A stretch of DNA of 64,000 nucleotides from Pseudoips prasinana (lineage: Eukaryota > Arthropoda > Insecta > Lepidoptera > Nolidae), in NCBI GenBank assembly GCA_951640165.1, contig OX621255.1, forward strand, positions 30,354,001 through 30,418,000. Reading direction: 5' to 3'. Positions 11,211 through 22,374 of the stretch are shown here, piece after piece. The notes under the pieces are model-generated. The model ran no database searches. It worked only from the letters and a program-made list of their open reading frames with translations, and was not told the origin of the DNA. A program made the translations under genes and the position numbers. Numbering within the stretch: position 1 is the stretch's first letter; every line of letters begins with the position of its first letter.

Positions 11211-11460
11211 GGACAATGTCACACAAATCATCCTAGCCCCAAACTAAGCAAAGCTTGTACTATGGGTACCAGGCGACAATATACATACTTATATAGATAG
11301 ATAAATACTTAAATACATAGAAAACATCCATGACTCAGAAAAAAATATTCGTGATCATCACACAAATATTTGCACTTACCGGGATTCGAATCCAGGATAT
11401 AATACCAGGATCACCAGCTTCGTAGGCAGGAGCACTACCAACTAGGCTACGGTGACCGTC
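11211..11460 (-). mobile_element. SINE-A, tRNA-derived, copy 1
   Basis: On the minus strand the head reads GACGGTCACCGTAGCCTAGT, then TGGTAGTGCTCC (A-box), then a B-box near GGATTCGAATCCCGG. The body follows (GATGTTTTCTATGTATTTAAG) down to GATGATTTGTGTGACATTG. Eleven copies occur in the window, all on this strand, often with (ATT)n at the tail. Confidence 0.8.
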
Positions 11461-11499
11461 ATTAAGGTTCTATTGTCAAAGACCATGACTTTAAATACG

Positions 11500-11760
11500 A
11501 ATAATATTAATCGGTTCTCAGTTTTGACACGTAATTTGTAAACTCTTCTCAGTTCGCCAGTGTGTAGATACACTGACAAACATTACACACACTACCATGC
11601 TTTAGAAAGCATGGTTTGGCATGGCATGGCATTAATAATAATTAAAAACCTATCATATAAATATATTACCTTTTACCACTCCTTCTCCATATGAACTTTA
11701 ACTGTTCCCAATTTCATACTCCTCTGTCCGCGCAATTCTCGTAAAAAGGGGTACTAAGTT
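11500..11760 (-). repeat. Repeat F, inverse of 13,275-13,490
   Basis: CATTACACACACTACCATGC, TTTAACTGTTCCCAATTTCATA and GCGCAATTCTCGTA blocks correspond, inverted or reordered, to the 13.3-kb copy. Unknown family, no coding. Confidence 0.4.
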
Positions 11761-12062
11761 TTTGCTTTACATATTAATATCATGATGATGATGAAAATAG
11801 CATAATATGGGGATATCATGTTGTCAATATATTCTTGTGTACCTACTCTATTGAACCGACTAATATATCAGTAACGCAGGGGAGCGGCACTTGATTGCTC
11901 GGCCGCATAGGGGCGATCGAGTGGTCTCGTGTTCAAAGCAGGCTGCGTAGTGCGGTGAAACCACTTCTCAAGTACCTTTGATTTATAGGCTTGCCTACAG
12001 CTTATACGTACGACTTGCAGAAGTGGGTGGCACGGAATATACCACCTTATAATGATGGGCTT

Positions 12063-12145
12063 ATTTCGACTGCCTTGTTGGTTTAGCGGTAGTGTGTTCA
12101 ATCGTAGATAATAAGGTCCTGGTTTCAAATCCCAGGGTTAATAAA
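12063..12145 (+). mobile_element. SINE-C head, tRNA-like
   Basis: GTTGGTTTAGCGGTAGTG (A-box) and GGTTTCAAATCCCAGGG (diverged B-box) lie at SINE-C spacing. The acceptor stem cannot be closed, so this is a SINE head and not a tRNA gene. Confidence 0.5.
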
Positions 12146-13274
12146 CGACTTAAAAAATGCGTAAAATACATACAAGACAAAAGCTTATATAAAACCACGT
12201 CTTTTTTAAATATTTTGTTTTGTTATCCACCGGTTAAATTATGTCTAGTTGCGCTAGTAAATATATCTACTGTGTTACCTTCCGAATCACATAATTCCAC
12301 AAAAAACTATATCAAACAAAAACGTTGTAGGTACCCCAAGTCATCATATTCCTGGGAAATGTATCAGAAAATTTGATCCAAAGTAAACTAATTTGATAAT
12401 TATTAAGAAAATTGCAAGCCTCACAAATATCTATTCCTTTTATCATAAAGAAAGCTTCCACAAATTATGTATATACATCTATCACTGATTATACTGAAAA
12501 AGAAAATTGAATGTTCAAATGAAAAATCCCGTTCATTTTTAAATGTAGGTAGCTAAAGGTAATATTTAAGAGAAATTGAGTCGTATTTTTGAAGAGCAAG
12601 GGTTCGGTTTTCTATATCACTTTTTGAAGGCTTGAAGGATGTTTTTAATGTCTAAACACACCTGTGTCCATAGGTAGCACTAAAAGCCCCTCTCAGTGAA
12701 AGTGTAGGGCGGAAAGTAATTTAGGGTGATACATGGTATTGAACAACACCCCCGTCCGTAATGACTAGGGGAGCGTTTGAAAGGACCTAGGAACTTTCCT
12801 GGGGTATGCAAATGTTGTGTTTGTATTCATGCCTTGCGTTTTATGATGAGGTGAGGTTTAGCTCAGTGATTTGTTTTTAGGGTTCTGGTTTTTAAAACGC
12901 TCTTAGAACGTTGGAAATACTGTTTTATCAATGAACATGTACAACTATTTTGTGGATTTTCCTTACATTGTATACAATGTATAAATTAAGTAAAAACACA
13001 CTTTAACTTTTATTGGTAATTTTGTTTTTCGATTTTAAGTTTATAGTGATAGTTTTAGATTGTACGTAGTTTTAATTCATTTCCAATCTTTATGTAGACT
13101 TATAGTTTCATTCATTCCTAATAATTATATTTAATTTAAATGATTATTTCTAAATTTAATAATAATTTTAATGTAATTCTTAATTCTTTTATTCCGTATT
13201 AAAAACGTAGAGCAGAAAAGTATAAAAGTGACCAGTCATTTCATTGAAATAATCATCAATATATCACGTGAAGG
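12146..13274. other. Gene-free stretch
   Basis: No gene, tRNA or clear repeat recognised. Confidence 0.4.
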
Positions 13275-13490
13275 AAAATCTTTGTACTCCTTTATACGAA
13301 AATTGCGCGGACGAAGGAATATGAAATTTGGTACAGTTAAAGTTCATATGGAGAAGGAGTGCAGAGAGCTAATGATTTTTTTCAATAGGCGTTAGAAGTA
13401 AATTAACATTACACACTACCATGCTTTTACGCACAGACAAACTGAGAAGAGATGACAAACTGAGTGTCAAAACCACTTAATATTATTTTA
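13275..13490 (+). repeat. Repeat F, plus copy
   Basis: Contains AAATTGCGCGGACGAAGGAA, CAGTTAAAGTTCATATGGAG and CACACTACCATGCTTTTACG, the inverse of 11,500-11,760. Confidence 0.4.
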
Positions 13491-13587
13491 CTTTAATGTA
13501 TACTTATACCTGGTCTTTGATAATAAAAAAAAAATCTTTATTTATTTCCTTTAAAAGACAACGTCCTCACTGGGATCTAATCCCTGT

Positions 13588-13776
13588 GTCGACGATATAC
13601 ATACTTATATAGATAGATAAATACTTATAAACATAGAAAACATCCATGACTCAGAAACAAATATTCGTGCTCATCACACAAATATTTGCACTTACCGGGA
13701 TTCGAACCCAGGACCACCAGCTTCGTAGCTTCTTCGTAGTGTTCCTGGCACTACCAACTACGCTACGGTGACCGTC
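13588..13776 (-). mobile_element. SINE-A, copy 2 (tail-truncated)
   Basis: Runs from CGACGATATACATACTTATA to CTACGGTGACCGTC and lacks the distal tail segment. A short insertion (CTTCTTCGTAGTG) disturbs the region between the boxes. Confidence 0.7.
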
Positions 13777-13835
13777 GCCTAGTTGGTAGTGCTCCTGACA
13801 TATAGACTATTTTCCTACTTTTCAGGCTTCGAACC

Positions 13836-14039
13836 CAGGTTGGTCGTAGCAGGGAAAACTTATTCAGGTGGGGATACATCAATGATCGCAGCCTGCAATG
13901 CAAATGTGGGTTAGTCCCACAGACAATGGTACATCCGTTATCATGTAGCGCGTGCCCTTACAACTGCACGCTTAAAGAACTGATGGAAGCTACTCATAAT
14001 GCGATTCTCGTGGCCAAGTTCTGGGCGGACACAATTTAG
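13836..14039 (+). mobile_element. LINE ORF2 C-terminal fragment
   Basis: A 67-residue open stretch ends at a stop. It contains LQCKCGLVPQTMVHPLSC, SACPYNCTLKELMEAT and AILVAKFWADTI. This Cys-rich tail (CxC...C..C....C) with ELMEAT...W.DTI is the usual C-terminus of some lepidopteran LINE reverse-transcriptase polyproteins. No start codon or catalytic domain remains. Confidence 0.6.
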
Positions 14040-14281
14040 ATTGCCATCGACTCGCTAAGAAGGAGAAGAAGGGGACAAAAAGTTAACTCTTTAGTTACGG
14101 TTTTATATTGTACCTTAATGCTTTCACTATGTCGTTCTTCTTACTGAACTCATGAAAAAGCTGCATAATTTTGAAACACTAAATGAAAGAAGTAAGCGGA
14201 AAGCTACTAGGCGTAGCGATCTACAAAAAAAGATGCAAACTCATTTAGAAGTAGGTAGTGCGTCATGCAGCAGGTTTTCAG

Positions 14282-14610
14282 TCGGTGAAGCTCTTTAATA
14301 AACTACCTGTACACTTGAAGTCGATTTACAACATAAATCAGTTCAAGCAGCAGTTAAGATAATTTTTGTTAGAGAAATGCTACTACACCCTTGATGAGTT
14401 TCTCCGTGATACATATAACTAGACCTGTTAATGCTAACTATTTTTATTGATATTTTATTTTCAATTTTTGAAATGTGTATTGGTATGTGCAATGTTTTTA
14501 TTTTTGAATTTGTATGGGAATTTGTAATGTATTTGTTTTAGCATAATTATTATTAGTTATTTTTTAGTTATTTTCAATACACTGTAAAAATTGTTACTTG
14601 AATAAATGAA
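14282..14610 (+). mobile_element. LINE 3' end with ORF tail and 3' UTR
   Basis: The frame SVKLFNKLPVHLKSIYN, then INQFKQQLR and stop, is the familiar C-terminal LINE pattern (FN.LP..K......FK..L). An AT-rich trailer ends TTGAATAAATGAAATG. Confidence 0.5.
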
Positions 14611-14960
14611 ATGAAAAACTCTTGAACTGCACTTCGCCTTAATCGTGATTGAATCCTTACGTCCTTTAAACTCTGAACGTAATACAGATGGGTCATTAAT
14701 CAGTGCCTGTCTCCCATTTAGGTTGAACATGAAGAAATATACCTACTGCGTCACTAACCGCTACCCACACAAATTGTAATGGTCATAGCCATAGACGCCG
14801 AACGGTGTCAGAGACTAACTTTAATTTAAGTGGCCACTTAAAGTGCCGTATTTGGCAGAATTCGCAAAAAGCGTGTTTCTGACCTACGAGAGCCATTAAA
14901 AGCTATTCCTGGTTACCATACCGATGTACTCCTCCTTTGCTGCGCTGAATTTTGTGATAC

Positions 14961-15039
14961 GACTTAATTTTATGATAAGACTTAATTTTATGATAAGACT
15001 TAATTTTATGGTAATACTTAATTTTATGATAAGACTTAT
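14961..15039. repeat. 18-bp tandem repeat, about 4.5 units
   Basis: GACTTAATTTTATGATAA repeats in tandem with one altered unit (ATACTTAATTTTATGGTA type). Confidence 0.75.
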
Positions 15040-15471
15040 TTTTTTACGCAATATTGACATCCGCCCCCACCCAAGCCCAACCGTTTCGTTTTTGTGAATA
15101 AACCAATGTTTGTAAAAGACCCATAAAAGCCTATTTCACACTGCCGACAATATTTACAATAAATATTATATTTCTGTTCCTAGTTTAGGGGAAGGGTTCA
15201 ATTAAAAACAAAGTTCTAATAAAACACTGAGTTAAAAACCATTTTTAAAGCTTATAATAGTTTTTAATTTACTGTTTGCAGTGACTGGTCTGAATCGAAA
15301 ATGTTGAGCACAATATATTTAAACTGCCATAGGTAGACGAGGGGAATAGCTGTCATAGTCACGATGGTTGTCGTCAACAAGCTAGCGTTGTGAATCCTCG
15401 GAAGCGTGAGAGAAACGTCAGAGGAATCTACGAGCGAGCTAAGTCCCTTACACATCAATCGCTATTGTTAA

Positions 15472-15699
15472 CTGTCTCTCGCTTTACTCTGAAGGGAAGT
15501 GGAACTATTCATTTTCTAACTCCTCCTTTTTCTCTTTCTGATTAAACTCGTTGCGGGAACCAAGACAGTTAAAGCGATTCGGGACCCGGGACATGCCTGA
15601 GCTTCACCGCTCAGTGTCGTTTCATTGTGTGCCACTGTTGATCCTGGCTTACAGGAGTTGCAGTGGTGGGTAAGAGGGAGGGACTAGTCCCGAAATAAA
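15472..15699 (+). mobile_element. LINE-C, second copy with 15-bp target duplication
   Basis: Same body as 4,036-4,254, ending GGACTAGTCCCGAAATAAA. Flanked by AATCGCTATTGTTAA at 15,457-15,471 and 15,700-15,714. Confidence 0.8.
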
Positions 15700-15714
15700 A
15701 ATCGCTATTGTTAA

Positions 15715-16576
15715 GTAGGCATAAAAACTAAACCCGCGAAGCTCTTTTCCACCAGAGTGGCACTGACCGAAGCTAAGAAAGTCAAATATGTCACGTGTAG
15801 GACATAGTGGAAATATTCCGGGTGTAAGTATCCCAGCTGAGTAGATAGACCTCACAGTTCACGAGCTCGTTTTCTGCACCGAGAAAATCTGTCTGAAATG
15901 AGGAGTGGTTCGGGTAAGTGGCTACCCTCTATGCCTCGGAGAGCAGCTTGAGCTGACGGACACGATGGTCAGAGAGAGCATCTATGACAATCGATATGAT
16001 AGTCCGGCCTCATACAATCTGACACAGTCTTCGGTTACTACCCTTTTTATTCTTATTCTTCTGGTGGCGGCTATTTCCAGTCCCCACAGGTCCTGGTAAC
16101 ACTGCGTCCAGTGATGAACTATTGTGCTGTGTGTGTGTTACTACCCTTACTTAGATGGCAGTAGATCCCGTATAGCTCTTAAAAGAATAAGATATTATAT
16201 CTAGCGCCGCCGCTTCTCTTCTTCTCCGGTAGACACTAACGCATATAGAGCGGTCTGAAGATGTCTACTTTTTGCTTCTGTTCTGAGTGATCTCTCTCTC
16301 TCTATCTCTGTTCCATTGAATGCTAAGTATGACGTTGCGTCTAATGGATTGGACACATCACGCACAAGATAGCAATCTACCTGGACTCAATGAAAAATAT
16401 ATCGAAAACCAAACCATCCATTTCGTAGTCATTGAAGCATTGATTTATGTATCATGGCGTGACAATAGTGACCAACGACGGCGGCAGCCCTTTAGCTAAT
16501 ATGTCGACAAACCAAGTAATTCCCACCAGAAGACATACTTTTTTGAGGTTTGTTCGATCGAACTTCGATTCAGGAT
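15715..16576. other. Gene-free stretch
   Basis: No gene supported. A SINE-like piece near 15,930 (ATGCCTCGGAGAGCAGC) resembles GTGCCTCGGAGAGCACG in SINE-C. A CT-rich tract lies near 16,290. Confidence 0.4.
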
Positions 16577-16822
16577 CAGGGGGGCTACCGGCTAAGTCGC
16601 CGAACATCGGGATAGTGATCGGTGTTTAAATAAATAAAGGTTAAAAATTACTTAATCAATCGTTAAATCGGCTTCCATGAGCACATGTGACGTCATAAAT
16701 GTCCGGAATCGATTTTCACTGTCGAAGCCGATTAAAAGATTGATTAAGTCATTTTTAACCTTTATTTATTTGAACGCTGATCACTATCCCAATGTTCAGC
16801 AACTAAGTCGGAAGCCCCCCTG
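16577..16822. mobile_element. MITE-A, best-preserved copy
   Basis: A 246-bp palindrome-like element with CAGGGGGGCTACCGGCTAAG at the left and GGAAGCCCCCCTG at the right. The arms share GTTTAAATAAATAAAGG, GATTGATTAAG and TGATCACTATCCC elements around a TGACGTCA-containing centre. No obvious 8-bp duplication. Confidence 0.7.
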
Positions 16823-16920
16823 ACGGGACATTACATCACTAAGACTAAACTAACCGAGGGCTGAATGTTGAGGGAGAATGTAATAGTGCGGGATATTTAT
16901 CTATAAAAAATAATATTTAG

Positions 16921-17156
16921 GGACCATATCACACAGATCATCCTAGCCCCAAACTAAGCAAAGCTTGTACTATGGGTACTAGGCGACGATATACATACTT
17001 ATATTGACAGATAAATACTTATATACATAGAAAACATCCATGACTCAGAACAAATATTCGTGCTCATCACACAAATATTTGCACTTACCGGGATTCGAAC
17101 CCAGGACCACCGGCTTCGTAGGCAGGAGCACTACCAACTAGGCTACGGTGACCGTC
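16921..17156 (-). mobile_element. SINE-A, copy 3
   Basis: Full-length: tail side TCACACAGATCATCCTAGCC, B-box complement GGGATTCGAACCC, head CTACGGTGACCGTC. Confidence 0.8.
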
Positions 17157-17257
17157 AAATATTGCCATATCACTATACTTACGGGTACTCGAACGGCGTA
17201 TCACTACTTCAGAGTACACTAGTAATTTATTTTTATAATTAATCATTTAATTTAAAG

Positions 17258-17437
17258 GGACAATGTCACACAGATCATCCTAGCCCCAAACTAAGCATAG
17301 CTTGTACTATGGGTACCAGGCGACGATATACATACTTATATAGATAGATAAATACTTAAAATACATAGAAAACATCCATGACTCAGAAACAAATATTCGT
17401 GATCATCACACAAATATTTGCACTTACCGGGATTCGA
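17258..17437 (-). mobile_element. SINE-A, copy 4 (head-truncated)
   Basis: Stops inside the B-box (ACCGGGATTCGA). A perfect 16-bp-arm hairpin follows at 17,451-17,484. Confidence 0.75.
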
Positions 17438-17450
17438 CTACTACTCTGAA

Positions 17451-17484
17451 AATAAAACTGCTACTTTGAAGTAGCAGTTTTATT
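17451..17484. repeat. Perfect hairpin
   Basis: Arms AATAAAACTGCTACTT and AAGTAGCAGTTTTATT with a TG loop, 14 bp after the truncated SINE-A. Confidence 0.8.
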
Positions 17485-17589
17485 TTTTTAGAGTGCACAG
17501 TAAACGCGCTTTTTTGATACTTTCTCTGCACTCTATTTTGACCCGTAGTTTTTAGTTAATATGAGTGGCATTTGCGTGAAGTTGATATG

Positions 17590-17830
17590 ACTGGGTGTAC
17601 TACCTGCTGCGGTGTTTTCTCAGCGCTACGACATGTCCTTCTTTAAACGAGGGTTAAAAAGAGTATTAATCTCACGGTAGGCAGAGGTTTGCTGTGCCCG
17701 CTGGCACTGCGAATGTCCATGAGCAGCGGTTACCAGTTACCATCAGGTGGGCCGCGAGCTCGTCTGCCTCCAAAAGCAATAAAAAAAACCGGCCAAGTGC
17801 GAATCGGACTCGCCCATGAAGGGTTCCGTA
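17590..17830 (+). repeat. LINE 3' fragments
   Basis: GTTACCATCAGGTGGGCCGC then GAGCTCGTCTGCC is a typical lepidopteran LINE 3' end; related inverse sequence lies at about 20,960-21,060. From 17,788, CCGGCCAAGTGCGAATCGGA then CTCGCCCATGAAGGGTTCCG is a second common lepidopteran repeat, abutting it. Confidence 0.45.
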
Positions 17831-18210
17831 GCAGCATTATATTTTCTTTTTTTTTATTCATTATATTTTTTATATATAAGTCTTCGATTTAATCCTCCGG
17901 CAGGTCTCGATTCAGTAACCTCTTACAATCCGGGGTAGGGCTACGAGCGATATACTATGGCTAATTAAACTTAGGATTCCCTTACGAACGATTTGTAGGT
18001 GTTACGTCGATGGGCTTATTTTTCTAGAAAAATGCCCGACTGATATGTTAATGGTCAAATATGGTAAGTTTCCCATTTCTGAGATCAGATTTACGCTTTG
18101 CAACAATAAAATACACGTGTAAATAATAAAATATTTATTTTTCTATTCATTACAAAATTAAATATAAATTTAAGAGGTACCTATATTTACAAAAGTCGAA
18201 TATAGTCACT

Positions 18211-18732
18211 TTACTTCTTTCCGAACCTGGCGATGTATTCGAGAGACCTGAGGATAGCCTCAGGGACGGGTGGTGAAGTTGGGATGGCATCCCCAGAAGC
18301 CCGGAAGCCGTTCTCATCGGCTTCGTAAGTGATAATTACGGGGTATCCTTCAGGGGAAGTGAAAGAGTAGCGTCCTTGAATAACGACTGGGGCGACTGGT
18401 GGATTGCCTCCAAGCTGACGAGGAGTGCCCTGCGCTTGGGCAGAGATTCCATTGGTAGTCTCCACGGCGTAGTTGAAGCTGCCATCGGGGCCGATGTCGT
18501 TGTCGTAGCGGATGGTGTCAGCAGCTGGGTCACTGCCAGTCACACGGCTCACAGGTTTGATTGGCTGGTAAGCCGCAGCAGTAGGTGTAGGGACGTAAGG
18601 AGCACGGGTGGTAGGGAATGGAGAGTACTGCGGTTGAGCAGGCTGAGGGTTGTAGCGTCCGCTGTTAGGGAACGCTCGGTACTGAGCTGTTGCGACTGCT
18701 ACCACCGTGGCGAGTACAATGAAGAACTTCAT
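18211..18732 (-). CDS. RR-1 cuticular protein, gene 1
   Basis: A 173-residue secreted structural protein of the exoskeleton, expected to bind chitin in the cuticle outside the epidermal cell. Residues 1-16 (MKFFIVLATVVAVATA) are a signal peptide with likely cleavage before Q17. Residues 17-70 are Pro/Tyr/Thr-rich (YNPQPAQPQYSPFPTT). The chitin-binding Rebers-Riddiford domain spans about 80-145 and fits G-x8-G-x6-Y-x-A-x-E-x-G-F exactly (G120, G129, Y136, A138, E140, G142, F143). The tail GDAIPTSPPVPEAILRSLEY is RR-1-like. The single open exon follows a TATA/initiator promoter, and TTTATT at 18,134 gives an AATAAA signal on this strand. The coding sequence matches gene 2 except in the last dozen codons. 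The family call is firm; an individual orthologue name is not possible. Confidence 0.95.
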   Translation of the reverse strand: MKFFIVLATVVAVATAQYRAFPNSGRYNPQPAQPQYSPFPTTRAPYVPTPTAAAYQPIKPVSRVTGSDPAADTIRYDNDIGPDGSFNYAVETTNGISAQAQGTPRQLGGNPPVAPVVIQGRYSFTSPEGYPVIITYEADENGFRASGDAIPTSPPVPEAILRSLEYIARFGKK

Positions 18733-18780
18733 CTTGATGCGCCTTGTTATGATAAGATTCGTACCTACGAAGAGCCGTTA

Positions 18781-18820
18781 AGTGACTGATATCTTCCATT
18801 GAGATCAATTCGCTTTTATA
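18781..18820 (-). promoter_or_regulatory. Core promoter of RR-1 gene 1
   Basis: On the minus strand TATAAAAG (18,813-18,820) is followed about 30 bp later by ATCAGTCAC (initiator, 18,782-18,790). Just upstream is CTTGCGAAAAGATGAG (near 18,840-18,855), a block conserved before all seven genes. Confidence 0.85.
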
Positions 18821-18879
18821 CTAAATCAGTGAGAATGTTTCTCATCTTTTCGCAAGACGACATTGATATTAGATATAAT

Positions 18880-19466
18880 GTTTGTGATTTGTGATTCATA
18901 ATTCACTTAAAATCTGATCTATATGTGCATTCTTAATCTGTTCGTTGCTACGGGTCATCCTACGCTTTGGGTGATTTATAGTCTTAATCAAGGACGTAGG
19001 TAGACGACCTGTGTCCGAATTGCGTAAGCCGTAGTACCCGCGAGATTATCGGAGAAGTCTTCGTGTAAAAACGAAGAGGTGTTTGATTCGTTTGTTCTTC
19101 GACCAAAAAGGTGGCTTTCTGGAAAAAGGCCACGTCAGGAGCACCCGAAACCATGTGCATTTATATGAAATTTAGAACTTAGACATCGACTCCTGGCTTA
19201 TCCATCTGAATTTCTTGTTATTTATATATATTCGAGGGTAAATTCCGTTGACTCACAATTTAATTTGTAAAACGCACTAACAAACATATTTGCGGATGCT
19301 CGAGTCGATTGTTTCTATACAACTATGAGAAAACGATGCGCTTCCCTGGTGCGCCGCGTACGGGACAGACCCAACATTGTCATGAGCTGTGTGGCCAGCA
19401 GACTCGATTGTCCTTATGTGAGTCGCTGCTGCAAGCTGTCCACCTCAGTGTTGGGATGGGGGCAGT

Positions 19467-19501
<35 letters not shown>

Positions 19502-19729
19502 GTTAAAGGAATACTAATATAGGTCTAAGAATTATTGTTACAAAAAAATGTGAGTCATGTTACTTGAAATAAATAAATTATTATTATTATATTACGTTTA
19601 TAATAATAAGCATGATTAGTTTGTCAATGCGTTTTGGAATTACGATAAGGCAGCGCATAGACAAATAAGACAAATCCCGCAAGAGTTTCTGAAGCCTTGC
19701 GGTTGTCTAATTTGCCAAGAGTTTTATTT
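18880..19729. other. Intergenic stretch with (GT)n
   Basis: A (TG)n microsatellite lies at about 19,468-19,499 and (ATT)n near 19,578. No gene recognised. Confidence 0.5.
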
Positions 19730-20660
19730 TTATTTATCACTTTATGCACAAAAAAAAATGTACAAAGGCGGACTTAATGCCCTAGGCATTTTCTGCCAGT
19801 CAACCTTAGGGTGGTGCAGAGAGAGCATGGTAGGTGCACAGATCATAAGGTAAACATTAATAGTAGAAAAAACAGGAATATACAATACTATAAAATACTA
19901 TACAATGCAATACATACGATACTATAATATATAACACTATATAATAATATAATACTATACTACTATACAACTATTGAATCCGATCATGTAATCATATATA
20001 TATATCATCGAGGGGTTTCTGCTAATAATTTCCGAAAGATATGCTCTCGAACTTTTCTTTTAAATGAGAAGCGACTCTTGGCCATCCTGATTTCGAGAGG
20101 TAATGAATTCCACTGAAGAATAGATTCTACAAAGAAAGAAGAGTGAAGGAAGTCAGAGCGGTGAGATGGACATTGAAGGAGACGATTGTGAGAAGAGCGA
20201 AGATTTTTACTGTGGTTAGTAAAGAGATATTGAAAGTGGGAAGATAAGTAAGATGGAGTAGAAGAAGAGCCTAATATAGAATAAAGTGTGGTTAGTGCTC
20301 GTAATGTGCGTCGTTGCCGTATCGGTAACCACTTAAGTTGGGAACGATGGGAAGATATGTGGTCATACTTACGAAGATTGAAAACGAATCGAATGCAGTT
20401 ATTCAGAAGTCTGTCGAGTTTATTGAGGTGACCTGCATTCAGGTCAAAGTAGCATACATCACCATAGTCGACTATAGGGAATATTAGGGCCTGCACGAGC
20501 ATTGCCTTGGTTTTACCTGGAAGGAAATTTTTAAGCCGATAGAGACAACGCAATACGCCTGTGACCCTTTGACTGACATTCGCCATTTGTTTTATGAATT
20601 TGAGTCGACAGCTGTCAATATCTTTTCGTCGTGAAAAAAAACGAATAACGCCCAATCTTT
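19730..20660 (-). mobile_element. 5'-truncated LINE with reverse-transcriptase C-terminal region
   Basis: The minus-strand frame 20,655-20,005 (216 codons) is the C-terminal part of a non-LTR ORF2. It contains the post-catalytic helical region (RVTGVLRCLYRLKNFLPGKT, IFPIVDYGDVCY), LKWLPIRQRRTLRAL and the terminal WNSLPLEIRMAKSRFSFKRK. The catalytic YADD and the endonuclease are missing, so the copy cannot be active. The AT-rich 3' UTR extends to about 19,730. The pattern is CR1/Jockey-like; I cannot fix the clade. Confidence 0.75.
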
Positions 20661-20886
20661 AAATAGCGATTTTGTCAGTACGCAAAACGAGTATTGACTC
20701 GTAAATTGTATTTATATTTTGATGTCCTGGGGAAGATCTGATGTTTTGGTAAGGCCAAGTGATTAAAATTGGCTATCAATTAATGCCACATGCATCTGTT
20801 ATCTAGACTTATTTTGTTTTCATTCCGATTTCCCCCCCTAAGGGGACTAAGGGATATTTGCAGGGAGGAATTCTGGACTTAATTTT

Positions 20887-20940
20887 ATTTATTCCGATTT
20901 CCCCCCCTAAGGGGGAATTTCAGGGGGGGAAATCGGAATA
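20887..20940. repeat. Short inverted-repeat element
   Basis: ATTCCGATTTCCCCCCCTAA and its complement AGGGGGGGAAATCGGAAT flank about 15 bp. A half-copy of the same arm lies at about 20,820-20,845, so it is a small repeated foldback unit. Confidence 0.6.
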
Positions 20941-20959
20941 AGCCGACCGATTTAGGCGA

Positions 20960-21741
20960 GCTAGCGGCCCATGGTAAGTGGTAACCGCTACTCATGGACA
21001 TTCGCAACGCCCCAGAGGTCACAGCAAACCACTGCTTACCGTGAGATTAATACTCTTTTTAAAACTCGATTAAACATAAAATTAAAATTAATTAAAATAA
21101 GTCTTAAAATGGCACCATAATTCAGTCAGCTTACTGTGACCTCATGTATATTTCATAATTTTTTGATGATGTGAAAATAGACCATAAATTATCAATATAA
21201 TATTATTATTATTATTATTATAGTTTGACATTTGTTATTAATCAATCAATAAATATTTATCATTCATGTTATAATAGGCTTAGTTTTCTTAACGATGGTA
21301 TTCAAGTCTTTCCAGCACGTCGATTGTTTATTGTCAATTACTGGTACGGTGACTCTTGCGCATAACTTATTTTAGCACGCTTTTATTATTACATCTGTTT
21401 TAACTTTTTTTCTATATATGATGCCTACGCAATTTCACCGTTGTGCGTGAACCGATTTAATTTTTTTTTGTACAATAAGCAAGGCTCACGAAGTGGTCTC
21501 ATATAAATATTGCTGTAATTTGACAATAGAGACACCTATAGTCATTCGCTCTGATCACACCGGTCAGTAAGTGACTGGTGAGGTTAAGCTCCTAGGGGCG
21601 CGGTCAGTCTACAGATGGGTGACATAATAAATATCTTGGGACAACTAAAACACTTCCACCAGATCCCAAACTAGGATGAGCCAATACTATGAACACCAAA
21701 TAACTGAAAAAAATTCTGTGTGTACTTATGTACACGCGTTA
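20960..21741. other. LINE 3' scrap and gene-free sequence
   Basis: GGTAAGTGGTAACCGCTACT followed by CATGGACATTCGCAACGCC (about 20,974-21,060) is an inverted LINE tail. An (ATT)n tract lies near 21,200. No gene. Confidence 0.4.
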
Positions 21742-22200
21742 GAAGTTATACTTCTTTGGCGTATGGAAAAATAATAATTAAAATGCAGTAGTGATTAACG
21801 ATAAATATTAAAATTAATCAAAAAGATTTTATTTAAATAAAAATACTAGAATATACTACTTGAACATAGTTATCAATTTTCATACCACCTAGAACTAACT
21901 TCATGCTGTTAAATTTAGATGTCAGTGTGCGCGCGCATCGTAAAAATTCACTCACATCTAGAACTAACTTCATGCTGTTAAATTTAGGTGTCAGTGTGCG
22001 CGCGCATCGTAATAATTCACTCTCATCTAGAACTAACTTCATGCTGTTAAATTTAGGTGTCAGTGTGCGCGCGCATCGTAAAAATTCACTCTCATCTAGA
22101 ACTAACTTCATGCTGTTAAATTTAGGTGTCGGTGTGCGCGCGCATCGTAAAAATTCACTCTCATCATTTTTCTCCATCGCGCCAAAAGAAGTATAACTTC
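21742..22200. mobile_element. MITE-D with an expanded 69-bp internal repeat
   Basis: 15-bp inverted ends GAAGTTATACTTCTT and AAGAAGTATAACTTC frame the element, preceded by GTGTACTTATGTACACGCGT. Inside, a 69-bp unit (CTAGAACTAACTTCATGCTG ... GTGCGCGCGCATCGTAA) occurs four times, starting at 21,889, 21,958, 22,027 and 22,096. Because 69 is a multiple of 3, both strands show long repetitive open frames; I treat these as non-coding. Confidence 0.65.
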
Positions 22201-22204
22201 GAAT

Positions 22205-22345
22205 AAACACACTTGTATATAACACCCAGACACAGAACAAATAATGGAGCTCAGCATAAAGAGATAATATGTCTGAGTGGGGATCGAACCCATGACCCCT
22301 GGCTTAACAGTCAGGGTCACTAACCACTAGACCAAGAGCCCTGTC
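22205..22345 (-). mobile_element. tRNA-derived SINE head, minus strand
   Basis: GTGGGGATCGAACCCATGAC is a B-box complement, with TAACCACTAGACCAAGAGCC at the A-box position. The preceding ACCCAGACACAGAACAAATA resembles the SINE-B body. Confidence 0.5.
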
Positions 22346-22374
22346 ACAGTCAACAGAAATTGGTTCGAGTTACT

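Noticed and set aside
16577..16822. hAT assignment of MITE-A from its CAGGG ends
   Set aside because: No 8-bp target duplication is visible in any copy, so the superfamily is left open.
18376..18789. Open frames antisense or frame-shifted to the RR-1 genes (for example 137 codons here, 131 at 38,264-38,659, 65-codon frames inside each gene)
   Set aside because: They follow the codon bias of the real gene on the other strand or frame, are repeated only because the genes are, and lack any domain.
19468..19499. CRISPR-like or regulatory repeat
   Set aside because: A plain (TG)n microsatellite. No array of spaced repeats exists in the window, and the genome is eukaryotic.
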